Positions 21,301 through 29,400 of a DNA stretch of 29,400 nucleotides are shown here, one piece after another. The number at the start of each line of letters is the position of its first letter. The first letter of the stretch is position 1. The stretch covers positions 1 to 29,400 of the forward strand of contig LSSK01001343.1 in the NCBI GenBank assembly GCA_001969505.1, read 5' to 3'. The notes beneath the pieces were generated by a model. It was not told the DNA's origin and did no database searches. It saw only the letters and a program-made list of their open reading frames with translations. This DNA comes from Zancudomyces culisetae (taxonomy: Eukaryota > Kickxellomycota > Harpellomycetes > Harpellales > Legeriomycetaceae). Both the position numbers and the translations under genes were made by a program.

Positions 21301-22661
21301 TAATCATTGCGTCAGATTCTAGCTTAGGATTCGTAAGAGCGAAGCGGAGAGTTTATTTATGTACCTGACATTTGTCACCTTAATTTTTTTAATCACGATT
21401 ACTGTAGAGTTTATTTGAGTCATTTAGTGCATTTGTTTGAAAATAGCATATTTATTAGCATTAGTATACCATTCGATTCACTGCATCGAAATAAAATAAA
21501 AAGGTAAGCACCAGAATATTCAGATATTACTAGGAGCAGCGTGTTCTGTAACTTGCGTAGAACAAGACCGACGTCACAATGAATTATTTTGCCTTCAAGC
21601 AAGTGTGTGGTGTCTCGTAGTATACAAGAGTCATTTGAGCTAATTTAATTTGATATTTTGTTGATGAGCTAATTATGCTAATATAGTATACCTGTTTTTT
21701 CATATAGTGCCAAAAAGAAAGTAAAAACATTCAAGTTATTCGCAATCAAAGCGATGCGAACAAGTGCTAAACACGATTAACAGTTAAGGAGCTGCTCACA
21801 TAATATTTATCGATACAATTTTTAATACAAAAGGAACTAGCTGGAATTTTACACTTACAACGTTTTTTATTTTAGTAATCCATTGCTCTTGCATAAGAGT
21901 TGACAGTTAGAATCGAGTTCTTTTCTACAAATAAGAGAAGTCAAACTTAGAAAGCACGACCATCATCTTGTGGCTATCTCTCAGCGATACAAAGGCTAAA
22001 ATATAGTATATGCTATGTTGTGTTTCTTTTTTTTGCTATGATCAAACCAAAACCAGAGTTAGATATTTCAGCTGTTGGAAGTGTTGTACATTTATACTAT
22101 AAAAACTCTAGAGAACGAGACTACCCATACATTGTCTTTGACGGAGAAAAGGAGGAGGATCAATCATTGTACAATTGCAAATACATGTAGGGTAGGGGGA
22201 GAGAGAGGGCAAACAGTTAATCTCTTTTTTTTAAAAAATGAACTTAGAGGCACAAAACCTGTTTATTCGTTTTTAGTGTAAATTTTAAGTAATATCGACA
22301 AAATAACAGACGGCGTTTCGTAGCCCCTAGTAGACAAGTAGTTTCTAATAAATGTATATAGATACTTTTTTTCATTTACAGATAATGGGTACAACTCATA
22401 ATTTATTTCAGTATGACCAGCTCCCAGGTCTGGTCCAAGGGAGTGACAAAAAACAACAACCAACCACAAACGCATTTGTCGTTTTTAGCAGGATATTGCC
22501 ACCAGAGAGAGTATAGTAGTGGTCGAACCGAGATACTTGGGGCGTGTGCATTTCATATATACGCTAGTTGCAAAAAGTCAGTTCATAAAGTCAGCATGGT
22601 TTATTACAGCTAATATCACATAAAATAAGGAAAAGATAAATAATTTAAATTTGCTAACCAA
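18351..22661. other. 4.3-kb AT-rich stretch without a supported gene
   Basis: This is the longest gap in the window. All open frames on both strands are under about 70 codons and none shows a domain. I found no tRNA A/B boxes in tRNA context, no snRNA hallmark, no transposon coding remnant and no long direct or inverted repeat. Minor simple sequence includes repeated GTGATA near 20662-20676 and a purine run near 22192-22209. Its left end must hold the promoter of the coiled-coil gene; its right end is the 3' flank of the cystathionine lyase gene. Confidence 0.5.
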
Positions 22662-23840
22662 TTATTGAGAATTTTCAAGAGCTTGTAGTACATCCTCAAT
22701 AAGATCCTCGGTATCCTCAATTCCACAAGACATGCGAATGAGTGTGTCTGTTATCCCAAGTTTTTGGCGATCCTCAGCACTGACCGATCCATGTGTCATC
22801 AGACTTGGTAGCTCTGCCAAACTCTCCACTCCACCAAGACTCTCAGCAAGGGCAAAGTATTTAGTACTATGCAAAAACTTTTTTGAGGTGTTTACATCAC
22901 CCTTAATATAAAAGGAGAGCATACCACCGAATCCACGCATCTGACGTTTAGAAAGTTCGTGCTGTGGATGTGATGGTAGTCCAGGATAGTTGACAGACTC
23001 AACATAAGGAGATTTCGCAAGTACATTGGCAATAGCGAGTGCGTTCTTTTCGTGTTGTTTCATCCGTAAAACCAGGGTTTTGAGACCACGATGAGCTTGA
23101 TAACAGTCGAACGGACTTGGGACTGCACCTATAGAGTTTTGCAAAAACCTAAGCTTTTCAGCAATAATATCACAACTTGTTACAGCAACGCCCATCACTA
23201 CATCAGAGTGTCCGTTGATGTATTTCGTGACCGAGTGTACTACAATATCAGCACCTAGTTCCAATGGTGTTTGAAAGGCAGGAGACATAAAAGTGTTGTC
23301 CACAACCACTTTTACACCATACTCGTGTGCAATTTCTGAAATACGCTTGATATCTGTCACCCTTAGTGTTGGATTTGTCGGCGATTCAATCCACACAAGT
23401 TTTGTATTTTTTCTAAGCTTTGCCTTCAATGCCTCTGGATCAACCAGCTCAATAAATTCAGAGTCAATGTCAAACTGTGGGCATATCTTTGTAAAGTATC
23501 TATACGTTCCTCCATAAACATCATTTATACTAATCACGTGTGAACCTTTTTCCAGAGAAGCTATGATGTTTGCAGTAGCAGCAGATCCTGAGGCATAAGC
23601 AAACCCATGCTTTCCTCTCTCCATTGCTGCAATACATTTTTCGAAGTTTTCCCGGTTAGGATTGTTACTCCGAGAGTACTCGTACTTGAACACACCAAGC
23701 TCCTTTTGCTTGTATGTGGTGGATAGAGAAAGAGCTGGAATAACAGCCCCAGTGCTGGGATCTGGTTCTGATCCGACGTGGACAGCTACAGTCGAGAGTC
23801 CCTGTTTCTCGGGCGAAAAATTTCTATTTACACTTTCCAT
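22662..23840 (-). CDS. CYS3: Cystathionine gamma-lyase (Cys/Met metabolism PLP enzyme)
   Basis: An intron-free 392-residue enzyme, the normal length for the family. It splits L-cystathionine to cysteine, 2-oxobutanoate and ammonia, the last step of reverse transsulfuration in the cytosol. The PLP lysine is K206 in VHSVTKYINGHSDVVMG, the PROSITE-type signature. D181 (VVVDNTF) should hold the pyridine nitrogen; YEYSR (53-57) and SGSAA (85-89) contribute to phosphate binding. The active-site end reads ESLGGVESL at 333-341, and the tail IRMSCGIEDTEDLIEDVLQAL is as in yeast Cys3. Cystathionine gamma-synthase or beta-lyase share the fold; the overall sequence, including the glutamate of GGVESL, favours the gamma-lyase. 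There is no targeting peptide. Start at ATG (complement of 23838-23840). Confidence 0.93.
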   Translation of the reverse strand: MESVNRNFSPEKQGLSTVAVHVGSEPDPSTGAVIPALSLSTTYKQKELGVFKYEYSRSNNPNRENFEKCIAAMERGKHGFAYASGSAATANIIASLEKGSHVISINDVYGGTYRYFTKICPQFDIDSEFIELVDPEALKAKLRKNTKLVWIESPTNPTLRVTDIKRISEIAHEYGVKVVVDNTFMSPAFQTPLELGADIVVHSVTKYINGHSDVVMGVAVTSCDIIAEKLRFLQNSIGAVPSPFDCYQAHRGLKTLVLRMKQHEKNALAIANVLAKSPYVESVNYPGLPSHPQHELSKRQMRGFGGMLSFYIKGDVNTSKKFLHSTKYFALAESLGGVESLAELPSLMTHGSVSAEDRQKLGITDTLIRMSCGIEDTEDLIEDVLQALENSQ

Positions 23841-24708
23841 GGTTTACAATAATAGGGTTTTGCTTTGACTTCTTTTTTTGTTATCTTTTTCTTGCAATCG
23901 AGTTTGATGTTACTACTGGAGATAAATTCTGATACGATACAGTCCAAAGGGAGCTATATATGCTTTTTTTCATTATTGTTGTTGTTCTTTTTGTTGTCAT
24001 TATCTACCCTCTTTGCATTTTCTTTTGCATTCTTTTTTTTTCAATTTGCTTTTGTTTCGGTTCTCCATAACTCCGTCAATTAATAATCATTTCCATTACA
24101 CCTATTCGTCTTAAATTGGCAAAATTAACAAAAAATCACGGAAAAAAAAATGTTCTAAAAACAATTTAACAAAAGGGCTGAAGAAGCAATGAAACGCCAT
24201 CATGTTTATCCCTTTCCAGAAACCGCCCAATAGCATTACAGTCTAACTGAAAATTCGTATTATTTTCGTTTTTTATCTCATTTATTTTTGAACATGCCAT
24301 TGTTTTATTGACCAACTTTTGAGGGGATTAAAAAATAGCCGCACGCTGATTTTATGGTTCATGCTTAGCATTTGCTGATTAGTAAGCTAAAACATTGGTT
24401 ATGTTCGAAAATTCCCACATTGCTTGAAAGCACAAACAAACCTTTTCAGTACACAAGATATTAGGTATTCGCCTATTTTATTTCTGGTGAATGTAAATCA
24501 GATAGTGTCAGGTGTGTGGTGATATATTTTGTTAGCTACTTGCAATAGTATCGTTCACACAGGCCAGAAATAAGTGACATAAGAAATGGAGGTCAGAGTT
24601 CGCAGATGCTTTTCCGAAATAACATTTTATTCCACCAGCGCTAGCCCAGTTCAGAAGAACAACATGACTTGTGTGGGGGGGGGGGGGGTTGGGTTTTATG
24701 GCTATGCT
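23841..24708. other. Spacer upstream of cystathionine gamma-lyase, with a G14 run
   Basis: It holds the promoter of the minus-strand cystathionine gamma-lyase gene, with long T-rich runs near 23945-24050, and the 3' flank of the next gene. A 14-G homopolymer lies at 24675-24688. Open frames here are short and domain-free. Confidence 0.55.
24675..24688 (+). repeat. G14 homopolymer
   Basis: Fourteen consecutive G in a strongly AT-rich region, followed by TTGGG. It lies just beyond the stop codon of the unidentified minus-strand gene, where it would be a C-run in the transcript's 3' part. Confidence 0.9.
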
Positions 24709-25951
24709 CTAAATCCGAACTTTTTTGTTTTTATTTTTGAAAAAGAGACCAGCCTTACTGTGAAGGCAAGTTGAAGAAATAAATACATCTTTAACTGCGT
24801 CATAAATAAGTTTTATCAATAGCTTCGGGTTATTTTCGACAATTGTTGCGCTAAGGTGGCCTTGGGTATTAAACACTACGGCCTGTAGTATAGACTCCGT
24901 GACTTTATCGACATGTTTCTGTGCATAAAGCAAAACCTTGTTTTTGCAAATTCCATAATCCAAGGATCTGGTACGCTTTCCAGAACCAAAACTGAATGCT
25001 GTATTCTGTTGGAGTCGGCGTGCGTTGTATGACCTATTCTCACTCGATTCTGACCCATACTTTCTAGATGTAGCGACGTTTAGCTGTGCGCTTTTCCTGA
25101 TGAGAGCCATTGATAATTTTTTTGCTACTATTTTTCTCACAACAATACAAGAGTCTGTGGTTAGTTGGAATATTATCATAAATTAATAAATAGTTGCAAA
25201 GCATACCATGATCTGAAGGTGCATATTGGATTGAAGTCCATTTTTGTTTTTGTTTTTGTTTTTGTTTCTGTTTAGGGCTTATGTAAAAAACCTCATATTT
25301 GTATGCTTGGACCGCAGATGGTATGGGTATATACACTCCATTAATAATCAAAGAGATGCTCATTATGGTTGTGAAGTATCTAAACAAATCGTACCAGATA
25401 GCTATAAGCCTCATATTTTCATTAAAAGGAATTTGCGATTGGGTTTACAGATGTCTAGTTTTTTAAGTTCAGAAAGTGGCTAGCTACAAAAATAGCCTCT
25501 TTTTTATAGCTTTGGATATACTTACTGGTAAACTATATAGTCTGTGGAACAGGAACAACGGCCATAGAGGTGATACTTTTGAGAATAGCAATACAGGTAA
25601 CCACACATGGCACACATCACATGGCCAATATTTTTATAAAAGTTTAGATGCCTTGCACTACTAAATGTCCTCTCTATTTGATAAGACTTAAACCTAGGGG
25701 CCATCATTCGTTCCAAAAAATTCACTATATTCATTGTGAACTTTTGAAAGGATAGTCATACTCACAGTAGTTTTAATTTTTGTACGCCATGCGCAATTAT
25801 TATCTAATAACAGCCCTTTATTAGTTTCAAAGAGGCGAACCAATTTATTCTCACAACGTACACCAAAGTGGGATGCAACAGCATGTATATTGTATTTAGT
25901 AACAGCATATACAAATTCTGCGAATATATGTTTTCGACCGGGGAATCGCAT
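24709..25951 (-). CDS. Unidentified multi-exon gene
   Basis: Function not recognised. Six exons can be joined in one frame on the minus strand: 25951-25786, 25724-25595, 25541-25526, 25479-25449, 25401-25207 and 25154-24709, giving 327 residues. Introns would be 46-61 nt with GT..AG ends; the last (25206-25155) has a clean CTAAC branch site before its CAG. The first junction is the weakest: the better donor GTGAGT at 25765 does not fit the phase of the next exon. The first exon is Val/His-rich and helical (MRFPGRKHIFAEFVYAVTKY). The fifth carries a hydrophobic stretch (TTIMSISLIINGVYIPIPSA) and a Gln/Lys repeat from a hexamer microsatellite. The last exon ends in a beta-alpha segment (SILQAVVFNTQGHLSATI) that faintly recalls roadblock/LC7 folds. 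It lies 193 bp downstream of the complex I gene on the same strand. Exon limits need transcript support. Confidence 0.4.
25241..25264. repeat. TTTTTG hexamer microsatellite, four units
   Basis: Four perfect TTTTTG units followed by an imperfect fifth (TTTCTG). On the minus strand the tract encodes alternating Lys and Gln within the fifth exon of the unidentified gene. Unit length is six, so gain or loss of units keeps the frame. Confidence 0.9.
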
Positions 25952-26144
25952 CGTTGGTAATTGAAGTTTAAGAAATATTCCCTATTATGCACTTATAATG
26001 TTCTTTATTTGAATACTAGGCCGCGTATTTGTTTAAAAAAACATAAACCTAAACATGGAAGCACAATATGTATCGGCTAAATGGTCAAGAAAATGATTAA
26101 AAAAAGATTGTTTTAGGGAGTAAATGCTACAGGTAATGTATGCA

Positions 26145-27144
26145 TTATAGGTCACTTCTAACCATGAATCCTGGACCAGGAGGTTCCGATTTCAATGTTG
26201 TTAGGCCTCCTGCTGGCTCGCATGTTCTTCTAGTACCCTGGGGACCTGGTGGGAGTGGTTTTCCTGACTTGAATGAATCCAAAACCTTTACAGTAAGTTC
26301 TGGTGTCAAATCCTCCTAATGTTATAAAATTATGTAGTTGTAATAACTATGGGTGCAAGAAAATAAAAAAATAAAAACCTTTATAAAATCATTTGAATTT
26401 GAGTGGAGCATTACATAGTAATCGTCGTTGATAGCCATTACAGGTGCATTTACACATGCACCAGCACATTCCACCTCCACCAAAGTGAATAGCTTGTCTT
26501 TTGTAGTTTCGCCTTTCTTTATACCGAGATGTTTTTCAACCGTCTTAAAGATGTTGTCTGAACCGCACAATTGGCATGGTGTTGTTCCACATACTTGCAA
26601 AAAATATTTTCCTACTGGCTCTCTATTTCATAAAAACAAAAAAATTATAACATTCATCTTCAAAAATACGCCAGAGACAGAAAAGGTGAGATTTGAAGAA
26701 AAAGACAAACCTATTAAACATGGTGTAGAATGTCGCAACTTCATATACCCGCATAGGTGGGACATCAACGATTCCCGCAACATGATTCATAACACCTAGA
26801 GAGGTCCAGCCATGTTGCTTTTGTGCCAAATGGAGCAACGGAATTATTGCACCCTTTTTATAATTTTCTGGGTATTTGGCTAGAATCTTTTGAACCTCTG
26901 GAAGGTTCTTTTTATCGAACTCGAATTTTACATTTTCGTTATTGATTGGTGTGTCACGATGCTAGTAATATATTTATTTATAAGTAGTCGTGTAACTGAC
27001 ATTTTAATTACTTTTACTTCACAATTACGACCAAGAATTACTTACCACAAAAACATGATCACTTGATCTTAATTTGGTTGTGGAGAATCTAGAAACCAGC
27101 AGGGCGCTATTTCTTATGGCTGTCAATCTCTTCGCGATATACAT
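26145..27144 (-). CDS. NDUFV2: NADH:ubiquinone oxidoreductase 24-kDa subunit, four exons
   Basis: Four exons on the minus strand (27144-27046, 26961-26711, 26622-26379, 26315-26145) give 254 residues; introns of 84, 88 and 63 nt fit in phase. The first 25-30 residues ([20 protein letters not shown]) form a basic, amphipathic mitochondrial presequence. The mature protein is the thioredoxin-like [2Fe-2S] subunit of the complex I NADH-oxidising arm in the matrix; its cluster is N1a. All four ligands are present: C128 and C133 in CGTTPC, C169 and C173 in ECAGAC. Other family hallmarks are [37 protein letters not shown], and the C-terminal EPAGGLTTL followed by EPPGPGF. Presence of this gene implies a rotenone-type complex I. 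Its usual partner, the 51-kDa NDUFV1, is not in the window. Confidence 0.95.
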
Positions 27145-28581
27145 GTTTTCTAAAATAAGTTGAAGATTTTTAACGAAAAATTCGAAGCTAAATTCTAGTT
27201 TTATTTCAAAAAAGTATTATCTTCAATACTATCCCCCCTTTTGATATTTTTTTGTTTATTATTTTTTTTTTCATCTGTTCATAGAGCACAAAATGCTAGT
27301 TTCTTTTATCTACACGCCCAATTATATTCGTCATAGAATTTTTTAAAAAATAAAAACTCTGATTTTATTTGGGCCAAAAATAAACGGAATATGTGGTAAA
27401 ACGAGCTAAAGTTGCTGAGAAAAAAGAGCAAAGTAGGATTCAACAAGCTAAAATTTAGTATACAGGTACCAAGTAGTAATGTTACTACTGGCGATCTATA
27501 TTGCACCAGCTTTCTATATTGTCGATTGCTAGCTAAATTGTACATCTATTTGTGATTCTGCCGCTTGTACCTAGCTGTATGAACTCGAACGGAATCCCGA
27601 CGCTCCCTCCCCCCTAGCTAGGCCAGCTATGATTATACATCTGGATGTACAAGGTTCTTTTAGACTCAACAGTGTGTTTCAAAGAGATTAAAAAATATCC
27701 CTATGTGCGTATTATTGTGAATACACAGCCGAGTTTTACAGTACACTTGTACCAATGAATATAAAGTATAATGGGCCAGTATACGGTATGTAGGATGTAG
27801 AGAATTCTTGAGCTTTTCAACACAACTTTGTGCCTAAAGAAATCGTATTATACACACCTTTCTAAACTTAGATTTATAGTTGTAGTTTCTCAAGCCAATG
27901 CCAATAAGAGTAACAATAAATTATAGGGCTTAGCAGGGCACCACCGCTCATTTGCTTCAAAAGCATGTGTGCCATCTTTAATAAAGTAAGTGATATTAAA
28001 TCTCAATTTCACCGAGACATTCAAAATTGGTGTTTCGGATTGTTATTTCAGGCAAATCCAATAAAAAATTATGTTTCTGGCTTTAAAAATGATGGTAGAG
28101 TAGTAAAAACAAATCACTCCATATATTGGTTGTAGACAGCTGCTAGTGAAACATAAATTTAGTTTAATACTTTTTCTTTCATCAAGTGTACAATCAGCAA
28201 GACCTCCCCCAGAAAAACTAAAAGTTGGTTTACCTAATGAAGTATTAAGCTCTTAATTATTGTAAATCCACAAAGGTGCATGCCTTTATAATGCTAACAA
28301 CTAAATAATGTATGGGTGCATAACTTTGCGTTTAATGTCAAATGTTATTTATTTGCAGTCCTTTACCACCGTCCGATATCAGAATATTTCTCTTTAAAAT
28401 TAATATGCAATATTCGCGCATAGTTAGATCATTATTTATACAAACATAAGCAATATAACCATAAAAAACAACCCAAAATATAAAAATCTCAAAAACCGAG
28501 AACAAATACATGAATACGGATAAATATAAGAAATTACCATAAAACCCAACTAGAAGAAATTAATTGCAAGCAAACATAAAG
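27145..28581. other. Divergent spacer between complex I gene and wall-type gene
   Basis: About 1.4 kb of AT-rich DNA holding both promoters. An open frame on the minus strand at 27306-27545 is short and hydrophobic and looks like chance. No RNA gene or repeat was recognised. A TATTTATA element lies about 150 bases before the ATG at 28582. Confidence 0.55.
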
Positions 28582-29400
28582 ATGATTAAATGCATATTTA
28601 TAGCCTTTCTGATCATCTTGGCTGCATTCAGAGCAGCTGCTGTAACCGTAGTAGTGACAGTCAGCACAACAAAGTCAACCACAATATCTTCCCCAATAAG
28701 ACCATCGGTTTCAACTACGCAGACGCAGATTACAACAATTGTTGTCACAAAGCAGAATATTTTTAGTTTATTCGGAGGCACAGAGTTTACTGCTGAGCAA
28801 GTAGCCACCGAAACAGTAACTCCTGCACCCGCACCTGTTCCACCAGTGGCTGAAACTAATAGCATGATTCTAGGTAACGAAGTGCCTGTAGGGACTGCTC
28901 CTGACCAAAACCCTGCATCCCCACCAACTGTTACAGAGACTATAACACAAAGTATACCACCAGTTATAAGTACAGTCGTTTCCATTGTCACACAACCTCA
29001 ACCACAAGCTCAACTACAAGTTCAACCACAAGTTCAACTACAAGGCATTACACCAGTTATTAACACTTTAACGGTCACTGCTGTACTCTCACAAGCGGTA
29101 GTTCAAGCTGTGCCAATAAACGCTCCCGCGCCAGCATCACAAATTGTACAGATGTCTTCTAGCCCTGTTTTTATGTTAACCAATGTCGATAATCTCAATG
29201 CATTTCCTACAAGCAACAATGCTGTTTGCATTCCCTTGGTTAATATCTCATCCGTATACACCTTGAAAACGGTAACTATGACTACCACCCCCGGCATCAC
29301 AACCATACCAGCACCACCAGGGCCAATCCCACCAGCAGCACCAGCACCACCAGCACCACCAGCACCACCAGCACCAGCAGTACCAAGTCGACCACAAACC
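28582..29400 (+). CDS. Secreted Pro/Thr/Gln-rich wall-type protein, cut by the right edge
   Basis: An open frame of 273 codons from ATG to the end of the window with no stop, so the gene is partial at its 3' end. Residues 1-19 (MIKCIFIAFLIILAAFRAA) are a signal peptide. The mature part opens with VTVVVTVSTTKSTT, the alternating Val/Thr type common in fungal surface proteins. It continues with Thr/Pro-rich sequence, a short Gln/Val repeat (about 136-153: PQPQAQLQVQPQVQLQ), one Cys (VCIPLV), and a Pro/Ala repeat near the edge (PAPPAPPAPPAPAVP). Such composition predicts heavy O-mannosylation and deposition in the cell wall or release. One NIS sequon lies near residue 222. Whether a GPI signal or catalytic domain follows cannot be seen. 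Antisense frames over the same bases are shadows. Confidence 0.75.
   Translation, partial: MIKCIFIAFLIILAAFRAAAVTVVVTVSTTKSTTISSPIRPSVSTTQTQITTIVVTKQNIFSLFGGTEFTAEQVATETVTPAPAPVPPVAETNSMILGNEVPVGTAPDQNPASPPTVTETITQSIPPVISTVVSIVTQPQPQAQLQVQPQVQLQGITPVINTLTVTAVLSQAVVQAVPINAPAPASQIVQMSSSPVFMLTNVDNLNAFPTSNNAVCIPLVNISSVYTLKTVTMTTTPGITTIPAPPGPIPPAAPAPPAPPAPPAPAVPSRPQT

Noticed and set aside
22500-22560. GGTTCGA-like motif on the minus strand suggesting a tRNA B box
   Set aside because: The base after the T-loop breaks the required G53-C61 pair, and no A box or acceptor stem fits.
28560-29306. Long antisense open frames over the wall-type protein
   Set aside because: They arise from the Thr/Val/Pro-rich composition of the plus-strand gene, which has a signal peptide and is open to the window's edge.

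Overview
The window looks like nuclear DNA of an AT-rich fungus. Genes are separated by long AT-rich spacers, and most cellular genes carry short GT..AG spliceosomal introns (about 46-245 nt). A nuclear 24-kDa complex I subunit with a mitochondrial presequence points to aerobic mitochondria, so a canonical microsporidian is unlikely. Short secreted proteins, a Pro/Thr-rich wall-type protein and an F-box-like/ankyrin protein suggest an early-diverging or insect/host-associated lineage (zoopagomycete-like). That placement is inference only.

Left part (1-9144): a decayed sugar transporter copy (minus) lies next to an intact 523-residue paralogue (minus). A divergent spacer leads to a five-exon PWWP-domain chromatin protein (plus), which converges on a BAG-domain Hsp70 co-chaperone (minus).

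Middle part (9145-18350): about 2 kb with no recognisable gene is followed by a tandem pair of secreted His/Gly/Asn-rich proteins (11536 and 13750). Their 5' regions differ at one base over about 430 bp, while the mature proteins differ widely. Each ends in three copies of a 10-residue Trp/Arg repeat. This pair is the most unusual content of the window. Next come an F-box-like plus ankyrin protein (plus) and, converging on it, a nine-exon coiled-coil gene (minus) that I assembled by hand and that resembles the CCDC77 family.

Right part (18351-29400): about 4.3 kb holds no supported gene. Then cystathionine gamma-lyase (minus), a multi-exon gene of unknown function (minus, six exons assembled by hand), the four-exon complex I 24-kDa subunit gene (minus), a 1.4-kb spacer, and the first 273 codons of a secreted Pro/Thr-rich protein that runs off the right edge.

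The genes form no single pathway. They are ordinary cellular genes interspersed with fast-evolving secreted or interaction proteins. No tRNA, rRNA, CRISPR array or intact transposon was found. Exon boundaries come from reading splice signals and phases by eye.
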